From Schistocephalus solidus (taxonomy: Eukaryota > Platyhelminthes > Cestoda > Diphyllobothriidea > Diphyllobothriidae): a DNA stretch of 64,000 nucleotides. Both the position numbers and the translations under genes were made by a program. The stretch is from NCBI GenBank assembly GCA_017591395.1, contig WEDG01005219.1:1-64000 (forward strand). Reading direction: 5' to 3'. Each line of letters starts with the position of its first letter. Position 1 is the stretch's first letter. The notes beneath the pieces are model-generated. The model was given only the letters and a program-made list of their open reading frames with translations, was not told where the DNA came from and did not search any database. Of the stretch, positions 12,123 through 22,371 are shown one piece after another.

Positions 12123-12330
12123 AGGCCGGGCCTAACTTACATTTTATAAAAGTGGATTCATATATCAATTTTTGTAAAATTTTGGAGGGCAAATGTGGCT
12201 GTTCTGCCTGCTTTGGAGCCAATTAGGGCACAATGTTCTGAAATATGAAGACCATTGTAATATCGTATGCCCAGGACCTTACTAACAGCATTAGCTCGAC
12301 TACTGATCTGGTTATGGTATTCAGCAAGCA
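12123..12330 (-). pseudogene. LINE reverse transcriptase scrap
   Basis: The minus strand encodes LHISEHCALIGSKAGRTA followed by LQNF. After one in-frame stop it continues with FYKM and VRPGLEYC-like residues. This is the same segment as SEHCALVVSKARQTTGF ... LYKMCVRPSLEYC in the CR1/Jockey-type LINE at 55626-57870, just after its YADD box. About 200 bp survive with stops, so it is a dead fragment of the same LINE family. Confidence 0.75.
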
Positions 12331-15300
12331 AGCAAAAGCATCTCATTCGTGCGCAGTGGTGAGTACATATGGCAGCTGTCTTAACTCATGAAATCGTATG
12401 GATTTCATGAATTACGGCCCGTTACGCGAAACCAGCGCACGCTGCGTCCACCAAAGTTTTACCTCAATAAAGAATCGATCGTTAGGAAAAATAAGGCTTA
12501 ATGCGGTTTACATGTTAATATCACATTGTCTAGAAATACTTATTATTTTAGAAAAGGTAAAAATTACGAGAAGTTTAAAAATTGGGCTAGTTGAGAAAAC
12601 TGACATTTTAAATGTATAGGAAGCCTGTGCATGCAATTAAACGAGTGACGAAAGCCGAAAAAGTAAAATTACTTTTTAACATAGTCTTTTTCAGAGTTTC
12701 GCGCATACATATTCATCTAGATTTAGCGCAACGTAAAGTTTTTGTCGTCATGAAGCAGCGTTATACCCGAGTGTATATTCCAACACCGTTTCACGAGAAT
12801 TGACAGTTTTTCTTCCATGTGTACATAGTCTTAGATGCGTTTGACCAAGACAAGCAGATTTTCGCTTAAGTGCGCCAATAGGGACTTTACAGGAGTATAA
12901 TATTTCATAAGCTCACATGTTCAAAGGCAGGTCACTGACTAATAAATTTAAATACATTCGTCATGTGCAATCGTAAACGTACCATTTTGTGTATATAAAG
13001 ATGAATATTCTAGTGTTTAATTCCTCTATAACTATTCCGGGTTTTCTATTAAGATGAGTTTCAGATAGCTGTTGAAAATGAGGTGAATTCTTTATGATTT
13101 TCGGTGTCTTCAGTCAACTTCCCATAAATGTACATTCCATTCGATGTGTTTGGTAAAACCCTCAAAATAAGACATTTCTTAAAATCATTTACCGAAGTAG
13201 TGATTTTTTTGGCATTCTTTCTAATGCCGACGGCCGTGAAAACAAACGTCCACAAAAAAGCCGGAAAAAATATATGCCTACAATTAGTTGAAAATCTTTC
13301 TATAACAAGTTAACTTTTTAGAAAGCGCTTTCATTCGATGTTTCGTTGTCGAATGCCTGCGTATTCAACGTTTTTCAAAACTAAAGCCAAGGAAAAACTG
13401 GGAAAGTTTGACCGGTTTTTCGTCTTCGCTTATAAATATGGATACAATTTCTCTAGAAAATTAAAGAACTCACTTTTCTATTTCAACCGAAGTGCTTTCA
13501 GATATATTTGCTTACTTCTCAGTCTACTTTGAAGATTTCAATCGCACAAGAGAATGGCTGACTAGATACTAAGATTTTGCAATAAAATGTCAGTTTTCTA
13601 CCCCTTCCGGTTTAAGTTTCCGTATTCATTCATAGTTAGCTGCAGAGCAAAATTGTCTTCACAGGCCTCACGTACGCCGTGACAGCGAAAAGTGGCGGTG
13701 TTTCATCTCGTCTCGTATATGTGCGCGTTTAAGGTCCTAATTATCGGTGTCGTAAAACAAAGTACACTCAAAAAGTTTATTAAAAACGTTGTTTTAGTAC
13801 TAAACGTCTTAAATTTGAAAAACTTAATTTTTTAGACTAAACCTGCCCTCGTTTTTCCGAAAACAACGTGATCTCTTAAACCTGCATTCACCTGATTTTC
13901 GTGAAAACAAAACAAAATTTTCCGTTCTCCGAAGGGATATATTCCAAATTTTTCCGGCTCATATTTATGTTCCTTCATAGTACTGCGCACAAAATCAAAA
14001 TGCTTTGATCCGTAGCTTTTAGTAGCGTAAGAAAATTCCTGGATAGCAAGAAACGTCGGATTTTGCCACATGTAGCCCAGTTTTCACATCAATAAACCGA
14101 TCTTAGGTGAACTCTTTATTATTAAATAGCTTTTTGTGCATCAATTTAATACAACAAACAAAATTAACACATTAAAATACCGGCCTTGCTACTGCCTCAA
14201 ATTCTGATTTAGACTTTTCATGAGTTAGGCAATCTACTGTAGACGCGGCTGTATGGGTCCACAATCCCCGTGCCTTTACATTCAGCTAAACAGCCTCGTA
14301 TTGTTAGCAATTTTCTCGAACTTCTCAGACACCGCAAAGTTTTTCTTTAAAAACATGACTACTCCCCCACCGTGGCAGTCTGTTCTGTCTTTCTTCAATA
14401 TTTACTACCCCATTTGTGCTACTTCGCATTGGTTTAGTTTATGCGAAAGCCATTTTTCTGGTTCTGGTTGAACATCAAGTTATCTGTATTTTCAGCTCAT
14501 AAAACTTTGAGACAAGATTCTGGAATTTGGTATATAAGAATTGAAGTTTGTGGATGGGTGTGAGCCAAATTCCGGGACGGGTAAATATTCCCCTTTCCTA
14601 ACCCTAACATTAACATTTTAGAAGAAGCAGTCAAATCAAATGAAAATCAACTAATTTCTGGGCTCAATCAAAGATGATGAATTGGCTAGTAGTTGTTCTG
14701 TTTCCTAGCGTTTGTGGATCCATGTTATGGATATGGTGCTTATCAGGATGCTAAGATTCCCCTCCTTTGATATTTTGTCTGATTCTTAGCGGTTGAAGGC
14801 CTTGTACTCCTGCAGTTTTGTTAGATTTAAGATTAATATTTAATGTGCACCAAACTTGTCCCTTTTCATCCGCAGCAGATTGTTCTAGTCTAGACTGCAA
14901 CTACTACTAATATGCGGCTTTGCACCGGTCAAGATGCTTAATTAGGTTCTCACGCTCCATGCTTCCATTCAAACGCACGCTTGCACCCTCTCCGCTTCCC
15001 GAACACCCAGCATGCAGCCATTCTGATAAAAAATGCCCCCTTGAGCTTGATCGAACGTTGGCTTCACTACCTGCGGTCCACTTGTGTCTGATGTTTTACG
15101 TGCTTTGGTAAGCCAGAAATGATGGCCTCCTGCCTCTTTGAATGATGTACACCGCCAAAGGTCTTTCCACACAACTTTCATAAAACCAGCGATGATTTAT
15201 ATTTTCTGGTGTCTCACAGAACTTACACGTGTTAATGCTTACTTTGGCGCACATAATAGAACACCAAAGATTACCACTAGCGCAATGAATAAGGACCGCA

Positions 15301-16319
15301 TTGCCTCTATTACACTCGGGATATCCTTCAGATAGGGATAGACAAACCCTGAGAATTGCTCGAAAAACGATTAGTTGTCTGGGAAAATAAGCAATTTTCC
15401 GAGCGAAATAGAACGGAATTGAAACAAGCGAGGAAAATTTAATTTGAGAATCCGTAAGTCATTTTAGATGAGGTAGGCAGCACAGACCAGGGCAGGGAGC
15501 CGGCCGACTGCAAATAAACAGCCACCAGTGCACTGAGTAGTAAGTTACCAAATGGAATATATTGCTAGTTCCCGAAACATCTGCACTTCCTGGAGCCCGC
15601 AAATCGCATATGCGAACATTAGCTCAGAGATCCCTATTCACAGTTATTCCTAGACCGGATTAGGAAGACGGTGAAGACTGCAATAATGACGAGAGATCAT
15701 TCGCTATCCAAAAATGGCGTAATAAAGCTTCCAAATTTTCGACTTTTCACACTACATTCTGTACCATGTTTCCACATCTGGGGTGAACTTTTTAGTGAAC
15801 ACTTTCCGATTAAGCATTATTACGTGCAATATCTAATTATTGCTTTACATTGTAAGAAGGTTGCAAGACAGTAATTTCTGCAAATCACCCCCTCTTACAA
15901 GCCAGTATGTAGTATCGGTTTCAGAAGATGTCACAAACTTAACTTGAGGGATTGTGGAAAACAGACTATGCCCTCAACGGAAATAGTTCAAGTTTCTGCA
16001 AGGAATAGGGGAAAAATTTGTAGGAAGAAGAAAACCTCGTTTGGTTTGGATCTTACTTGAGATGTTTTACTTCAGGCTGTGGCCTCGCAACTGAGCGCCG
16101 ATCGCTTGGATACAATAAACTACTTAGGAAGGCTCCTGATCAAAAAGCAAAATGTGAAACACTTTGTTGATCCCGCGATCGGACTGGGGTGGTGAGCGCC
16201 ACTTGGGCTCTGGGAATTCCTGACAGCGGCCGACGGGATGTGTACCTGCTATGCGAGAGTAAGGCATTTCAGCGGTGGGCGCAGTTTCGGGCCTTGGCCC
16301 TTCTTGGACGGTGATTAAG
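12331..16319. other. No recognised gene or repeat
   Basis: AT-rich sequence with short open frames on both strands; the minus frame at 13832-14071 (79 codons) is the tidiest but has no family I recognise. A CCTAACCCTAAC-type interstitial motif lies at about 14597. Confidence 0.45.
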
Positions 16320-16365
16320 AAATGGCTGCCGGTTGATGGCAAATAAGCCAGAATAACCGTATAAA
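16320..16365 (+). repeat. SINE body remnant
   Basis: Contains TGGCT ... TTGATGG ... AATAAGCCAGAAT, a degraded form of the hammerhead-like segment seen in the tRNA-derived SINE at 30278-30322. The tRNA head upstream is not clear. Confidence 0.4.
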
Positions 16366-16829
16366 TTTACACTTTCTTTGTGGAATAACTTTCAACTACA
16401 AATTACCGACCGATATGCGACCCCTGGTGCGACTGTACAACCAAGGTTAAAATTCAGAACTAAATCGCCCATAATGCGTTCTGCAGACAGGATAATCGAG
16501 CGAAAGTCAAGCTCACTCACTTTTTCTCAGATTTTTTGTCTTGCACTGCAATTTCCTGCTGACACGTGCACGCGCATTGATTAAAGTTCTCACAGTAAAT
16601 CTCCTCCACCGATTTCTTTTTAGGCAGGCTCTACAGATCGCTTTGATTGCCGCCGCGTGTAGCTTTGCACTAGAAATTATCAGAACACACAGATTGTATC
16701 CAGATGGAGTACTTTACTCCTTCCCTCTCTCCATCCGTTTATTGCAAATATTAATATTGGCGCAAGTGCATTCTTGGATCAAATTCCGGGATGTGTTTCT
16801 CACGTCGCGCATTGGGGCTTAATTTACAG

Positions 16830-17200
16830 AACTTGCAGGCAGTCGCAGAGTGACATGTATTAATACAGGGCAAAGAGTACCAAAGGAAACAAGGAAAACT
16901 GAGAGGACAATTTCTGGTTTATTAACCGTTGCCAGGTAGCCAAAGTCCACACCAGGTTTGGAGGTCCTCCGTGTGTGTAATTTTAGATATTGTTTCCTAC
17001 TTATCAAATTTATGACTTCAAATACTGTATTTGAAAAGATCCCTGCACATAAATATTTTTGCACGGATTACGAAATGCTGTTTTTTGCTTTTATTTAGTA
17101 CGTCTGTTAGCCAAAACACATCCAACGGGTAGGTAGTGAATACTGTTCAGGTCCATCGCAATCAAGTCTTCGGCCCAATGAGCCACACCCTGCTTTGACG
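16830..17200 (-). mobile_element. Degenerate tRNA-derived SINE
   Basis: On the minus strand a GTGTGGCTCATTGGG-like A-box region (about 17195) is followed by a poor B-box region and then the SINE body (about 16965-16880). In the body, stem II of the hammerhead-like fold reads GGTT-AATA-AACC where other copies have GGCT-AATA-AGCC. This is a compensatory change and suggests the fold was once under selection. GAAA is retained, but CTGATGA is lost. Confidence 0.55.
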
Positions 17201-18232
17201 AATCTATACAATGCGAACGTTTTTCACTTCAAACAAAGGTCTGGTACTAAAAACGTCAAACGATTTGCTTTCAGGGCAACCGAGCTCATGCTTTACCTAC
17301 AAGGTACGCATCGCTGCTAAGTGGACTGTATCCCAAACTGAAAGGTGGTACTTGTGCATCAGTAGAACTAAAAGAGCAGGAAAGTACGTCGGGCGTCTCC
17401 TTAAAAATTCAGCATTCGAAACATAGCAAGTATTTGCCCACCGTTCAGTCACAGTAGAAATTCTGGATGGTAACGCCTTGCATTGTTCGCTGTCCGGCAA
17501 GGTGGTCTGTGCCTCTGTACCACATTTGCTAGGAGTGAACCTTAATCTGCCCTTCCTTTTCCCTTTGTCTTCCTCATTTACTTTCTTAATCAAGCCCTTC
17601 CCAATCACTAGACCGAATCGAGTAGTCTTATTTGTCAGCTTTATAATTTTTTTTCTGACCATAGTCTGTAAAATGCCTATGTATGGCTTTCTGGTAGTCT
17701 TTTTTGAGTTTCCGCGTCTATCGATGTCATATTCTGCATTTTATTTTTACGGACACAGGATGATGTATATTCACAGATAGCGTTTCATCTTGGGAATGAA
17801 GCAGTTTTAGTATTGCTGAATTGATAACATTCCAAAGATCTCAAACATGCGAAATGAGAAGCATTTTTACTGGCAAAACTGCTTTATGTTCCAACCCGAA
17901 TAAGAATCTCCGGCTTCTAAAATCTGTTTATTTGAAGCCCCCAGATAAATGGTCAGTCGACCTTTTCTTGACCACATTCCTAGCCCCTGCAAATTTATAC
18001 TTAATTGCAACAAATATTCGTAACACCGGATCATGAGGGTCAAATATGGATTCATGCTTTCGCGAGATGCGTCGGGACAGATATCTCAGATTTAGGAGAC
18101 CAAGGAGTGGGCTTGAGTGCTGGGGACAGCAAATTCGTTTAGGACTCCTGTTCTTAGTGTACGCACCTGCTTTGAAAAGGTGACAATCAGGTGAATCCAT
18201 CCTCTGATTGCCTATTCTCATAGTATATGTTT
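17201..18232. other. No assigned feature upstream of a PLE
   Basis: May include the 5' part of the plus-strand PLE that becomes recognisable at 18233. A minus frame at 17297-17662 (121 codons) has no recognised domain. Confidence 0.4.
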
Positions 18233-19260
18233 CTGATCACAGTATTGTTGTTGTTGTGCGCTAGCATAGGTGATGTCACGGTTATTATGGAAAAATGAAT
18301 TGCGTTAACAACGCAAATAAACTCCTCACTGGCAAGGAGGCCTACACTCCTATCGCCGAAGACACGACAAAAAGGCCCAGTTTTCAAGAAAAGGGTTAAT
18401 GTGCTCGCTCATCTGAAAGTCATAACTTAAGATGACCCAAAGTTGATGAGTCTCAGTGATCCCCATATCACACACGCGTATGGTCTTCCAAAAGTGCACA
18501 AAGCGGACGCCCCACTTTAGACTATAATACCACTCATCGGATCACCGTCTTGCAATATAGCTAAGCAATTTTGCAGGCTTGTGGAGCCCCTAAACCATGG
18601 ATCTGAATACAGTATTAAAAACCTGAACATATTCCTTAACAAGATGAAAGACCTCAAAGTAATTACTGATGAATGCATCCTGCCTTTCGACGTTCCTGCT
18701 TTGCTGTTTTTCTATACCGCAAGAGTTGCCACTTGGAGGCAAAAGCCAAAGTTCACATAACAGTCCCTTTGTCGTGGAACTGCCCAAACCCTGTCCTGAG
18801 AACTGCTGTTAATTCGACATTCAATACTGCCAACCGTTTGAGGAAACCCCATTGGGTTCAGTACTCTCAAAAATAGACGCCAAACTGGCATTGCAAATAC
18901 TAGAATAAGAGGTTGTATCAAATTTCAAGCGAACATATTGCTTATCTATGTAGGTGACAGATTTATCGCAATAAGGAAAACGTTAGTCGATTGGTTGCAT
19001 CAGAGCCTAAACGCTATTCTTCTAACCATTAGGTTTACTCGAGAAGATGTAGTAGGAGACAGTCTGCCGTTTTTAACGTAAGAATACAAATGCTCAGCGA
19101 TGATAATCTCGCAAAAAAGCGTCCATAAGAAAGGAACTAATGCTAAGATTATCCCAAATGATGGAAGTAACCACCCTGAAGTTCATAAATGCAACTGTGT
19201 GTAAACGCCGTAGAGAGCCTGCTAAGGGTGCAACATGCAAGATTTAGACATCTGTTTCAT
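18233..19260 (+). pseudogene. Penelope-like reverse transcriptase, degenerate
   Basis: Aligns by eye along its length with the PLE reverse transcriptase at 29300-30038. It starts with VVVRA and VIMEK, then EAYTPIAEDT, AYGLPKVHKAD, PLIGSPSCNIAK-like and TDECILPFDV. The palm region follows (about 18925-18970), where the catalytic box reads YVGD instead of YVDD, then FTREDVV and SLPFL. Several frameshifts and stops are present. The Asp-to-Gly change in the catalytic box alone would inactivate it. It continues into the thumb and GIY-YIG part at 19380-20000 on the same strand. Confidence 0.85.
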
Positions 19261-19379
19261 GGCCATTACCGATCATCAGTACGCCATGTGCCTTATCAAG
19301 TGATGCGTATATAGAAATCAAGTAAGTTTGTCACACTCACTGTTGTGGTCAGCATCTCACTCGATCCCATTCTGTCCGC

Positions 19380-20300
19380 CATTCCACCGGGTCTACTGTT
19401 ACTGCAATAGCGACGATCTCCTTAGGAAAATACTAGCTTTCCCGTATATGTTGTTTCAGTATAACAAATATCCGATCCGTTTTTGTGAAGAGCTGCCGCA
19501 GGCATCAAACGCAACCACAAGGTCATTTCCCCAGTGGATAAACTGTGACACAGAAATTTGAAATCCCTGCAAGGAACCTCTGACGTGATCGCTCAGTAGC
19601 TAAATCACTTTGCTATTCGCATTGGCTTCAGGTCAACATCCTCACTGCGCGAAAGCTTTACATGGAATAAAGGATCTTATCCCCAAAGATCAACGAACAA
19701 ACATAATTTAGCGCAACCCGTGCGCTTATTGTCCCTGCGTGGATGCTGGTCATTTGGGTCGATGCCTCGGCCCTTGTATAAATGACCACGAATAAGTTGT
19801 CCTTCTTTGGGACCCCTGTCCCTCTTCTTTGCACACACACTTGAGTGTGACCACAGATTCACTAAGGATGTCATCACGATCATCGACCTAAGCAACACAC
19901 AACGAGCGAGATAATTTCTCGAAACTTGGTACTCCAGTGTGGGCAGCAGCAGCCGCCATCTTGTCCTGGACGCCTATTACGGGGCCTGCATCTACGGCTG
20001 AATGACTTCTACCCCTGTCACACATCAACTACCGCTAAGCCAGCAGCCCACAGTCAAACTGAGCCACCAGCCACAATCCCCCTACAGCACAGCATCGTTA
20101 GTATTCTCTCTCCTCTTTTTTTTCTCTCTAGCTCCGAAACCTACCATAACTCTGTGCCCGACCTCTCACATGCCGATGTTCTGACGATCTGTCCTGTTGC
20201 GCCAACTGACCTGATGATCATCTCACTTTCTCCCTTTTTCATTGCGTCTTATGGCGCGTTTATGTCACAACGTCACAAGTTCACTAATAAAACTTGATTT
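19380..20300 (+). pseudogene. PLE thumb, GIY-YIG endonuclease and 3' end, degenerate
   Basis: Completes the plus-strand PLE begun at 18233. YCNSDDLLRKI and FQYNKYPIRF (about 19400-19490) match the RT C-terminus of the copy at 31421-31740. About 19665-19860 encodes KDLIPKDQRTNII, then a broken YRIPCAYC, then GHLGR-LG and NDHE. This is the PLE-type GIY-YIG nuclease with its Cys pair, which nicks target DNA for priming. Stops interrupt it. The element ends in pyrimidine-rich DNA with AATAAA at about 20286. Confidence 0.75.
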
Positions 20301-20329
20301 TTTTCAAAGAAAATCTTCTTTTTTACAGA

Positions 20330-20480
20330 GAGGAGACACGACAGAGAATATGGGTAGATTGATACAGTCTGTTTCGGGCTTATTCTGCCTTCATTCAGCC
20401 AATCATAACCCTGACTACTAGCTGGGACTTGAAACACACACATGCACTCGAGTACGGCGCAGACAGTCCACACACTGGGT
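20330..20480 (-). mobile_element. Degenerate SINE with hammerhead-like core
   Basis: Minus-strand copy of the SINE body. GGTTATGATTGG leads into CTGAATGA, an AGGC/GCCC stem II, GAAA, CAGACTG, TA and TCAATC. The tRNA head, expected at about 20410-20480, is only weakly visible. Confidence 0.55.
20357..20404 (-). ncRNA. Hammerhead-like fold in SINE
   Basis: Stem I GATTGG/TCAATC pairs fully (one G-U) and differs from GACTGG/CCGGTC at 30278 by compensatory changes. The core has CTGAATGA (one extra A relative to CTGANGA), stem II GGC/GCC, GAAA, stem III CAG/CTG and TA before the cut site. The extra A and an A-C first stem II pair argue against present activity. Confidence 0.5.
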
Positions 20481-20554
20481 CTAGCAGATGGGTCATAAGC
20501 ACTTCATTGAACCGAAGTTCATCAGTGCCTCACCACCTGTCATTCTCTGTATAA

Positions 20555-20815
20555 TTTTCGTGGTTATTATGCGACTGCCTTCTTAGTCGCCAGCTTGGGC
20601 TGTTCCAGAACCTGACTCATGAGCACAATTCGAACTTATTTAATATTCTTAATAGTCACCGACAGAAAAATGGGTCAGTGGCTCAATGTTAGAGAATCGC
20701 ACATAATGACCCGTGATCCCGGATTCGTTTCCATTTTTCTCCCACCATGGAGGTGGGTATGGCTTGCAGCTGACAGCTAAAAAGCCAGAAATAGACGTAT
20801 CAGTCTCTTGTTCTT
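20555..20815 (+). mobile_element. tRNA-derived SINE copy
   Basis: Repeats the order seen at 30041-30340: a body segment (TATGCGACTGCC), then ACCGACA, then an A-box-like GTGGCTCAATG (about 20668-20680), a decayed B box (GGATTCGTTTCC) and the hammerhead-like segment ending AAGCCAGAAATAG and CAGTCTC. The core CTGATGA has become CTGACAG. Confidence 0.6.
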
Positions 20816-20843
20816 GTTGACACTTCTTTCAGCATATGTTCTT

Positions 20844-20850
<7 letters not shown>

Positions 20851-20924
<74 letters not shown>
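20851..20924. repeat. (TC)n(TA)n microsatellite
   Basis: A run of TC repeats passes directly into TA repeats. A minus-strand PLE 3' end begins at its right edge. Confidence 0.97.
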
Positions 20925-20926
<2 letters not shown>

Positions 20927-21475
20927 CGCTGGAGGATTTAGGGCCAGCGAGGGTACATTGACAGACTGACGCCATGGGGTTGGGGACATGAATCGTGGTA
21001 CGATAGCTGTCGCATGTAAAGTGACGGGTGCTAAAGATTTTGGTAGTAAGTCACGTGGCGTGTGGGATGCAGAATCAGTGAAGTTACACTCGGTTGAGCA
21101 CGGATATGCAGTTGTTGTGTTAAGGTGGGGCAAAGTCAGTGGACCATGCACGCAGACCTTCGCAGTAGGCAACCAAATTGACGTGGCAGTTGAGACTGTT
21201 TGTGTAGGAGTGCCAAGCTTCAAAGAATTCGCGTGCTTGTTTGGTGCTAGCCATGGTGACCATTTCATTTCCCTCCAAATTGAAGCGGTGGTCGCAATCA
21301 ACAGTGTGCGCAAAAACGAGAAAAAAAGAGATTGCTTCGGCGCATGGCCGATTTGTGTTCCTGTATTCGGGTCACGAGTCGTTGACCTGTATGTCCTACG
21401 TAAGCGCAAGATCAACTGGCACATGGAATGCGGTAAATAACGTTGGTTTGCTGCTCTTTGGGTATGAGATCTTTA
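20925..21475 (-). pseudogene. PLE GIY-YIG endonuclease and 3' UTR
   Basis: The minus strand from about 21470 reads PKEQQTN-like codons, then a nuclease region split between two frames; one frame shows TGTQIGHAPKQS and another CANC-type residues. It then runs into a 3' UTR matching 755-960. It parallels the better copy at 31028-31420 and borders the TA tract at 20924, so this is a 5'-truncated PLE insertion in an AT microsatellite. Confidence 0.7.
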
Positions 21476-21544
21476 ACACGTGCTAGTGTTGCCACATCAG
21501 CGCACACGACATACTCCAATGCAAAGACAACACCCTCACACTCA

Positions 21545-21700
21545 TCATGTACCTGAGAATATCACGGTTTCCTAGAAACCGTGGCTTGGAAGGCTGCCAA
21601 TCTTACACCAATTCACGCCGTTGACCCAGTTCATGTGCTGTGTTCGTCGAGTGACTGACCAGTGGACTGGGAGTCAGATGGCGATGGCTTCTCCATATCC
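21545..21700 (+). repeat. R2 interspersed repeat, partial copy
   Basis: Shares the segment around TATCACGG...CCGTGGCTTGGAAGG and the GACTGGGAGTCAG stretch with 21915-22050, forming a partial direct repeat. A perfect 8-bp hairpin (CACGGTTT/AAACCGTG) lies at about 21564-21584. Confidence 0.7.
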
Positions 21701-21794
21701 CCTGATTAATTGAATTCTGGTGTGTGCCTCATGGGGTCCAGGTCGTGCTGTGGTGCGCGGAGACGGGTACGCCGACCCGTCAGCCAATGTGCCC

Positions 21795-22355
21795 ACTCCC
21801 ACATCAGACAGCTCACTGACTTGGACGGTGGTCTGATTTTGATGGTGAAAGAGAGAGTAAGATCGACAGATCAGTGTATTTCCTCACTAAAAACCATCTG
21901 AGAGCTTGAAACTATCACGGTGCGCTAAAAGCCGTGGCTTGGAAGGTTGCCAACTGACGGGAACACTCAGACCGCGTGGTTAGCCCAATGTGTTTTGTGT
22001 GTAGTGGCTGACTGGGAGACTGAGAGTCAGCCTGCAGTGGCTCCTTATTTATGTGGCATTTATGGCACTTCCACTCCGTGGGATCCGACTTAGCTGTGTT
22101 GGCGCACCCAGGGGTGGCTCCGGCCACGCCAGCCACCTGTACCCTCTCCCGTCTCCGGTCTTCTGGGCTCTGTCATGATACCGGGCTAAGATGGGGAGGA
22201 GGAAAGAGTGCGGTAAATGCAGCGCAATTCTACTATCACTTTAATCTGAAAACTAAACTAAACTAAACTAATTTGTGCACAAGTCACCGTCCCTGCACCA
22301 CACTTCTCTGGAGCATACGATGGACATCGTCGAAATCGACGGTCGAACTCTCACG
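21795..22355 (+). repeat. R2 interspersed repeat, long copy
   Basis: About 560 bp closely similar by eye to 35873-36430. Both start near CTCCCACATCAGACA, share the CACGG/CCGTG hairpin, a GGGATCCGA block and a GC-rich GGCTCCGGCC block, and end around CATCGTCGAAATCGACGG. It has no open frame or recognised protein motif, so the class (SINE, MITE or other) is unknown. Confidence 0.8.
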
Positions 22356-22371
22356 TGTGTGTGTGTGTGTG
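22354..22371. repeat. (GT)n microsatellite
   Basis: Short GT run at the right edge of the R2 copy. Confidence 0.9.

Noticed and set aside
18650..18680. CTGATGA motifs at 18664 and 29758 as ribozyme cores
   Set aside because: Both lie in the conserved PLE RT coding motif TDECL; no GAAA or stems follow.
19926..20297. 123-codon plus-strand open frame as a host gene
   Set aside because: It overlaps the endonuclease end and pyrimidine-rich 3' UTR of the degenerate plus-strand PLE in another frame.
20777..21424. 215-codon minus-strand open frame ending in a long Tyr-Ile run
   Set aside because: The Tyr-Ile and Arg-Glu runs are translation of the TA/TC microsatellite, and the rest is an off-frame reading of a decayed PLE endonuclease and 3' UTR.
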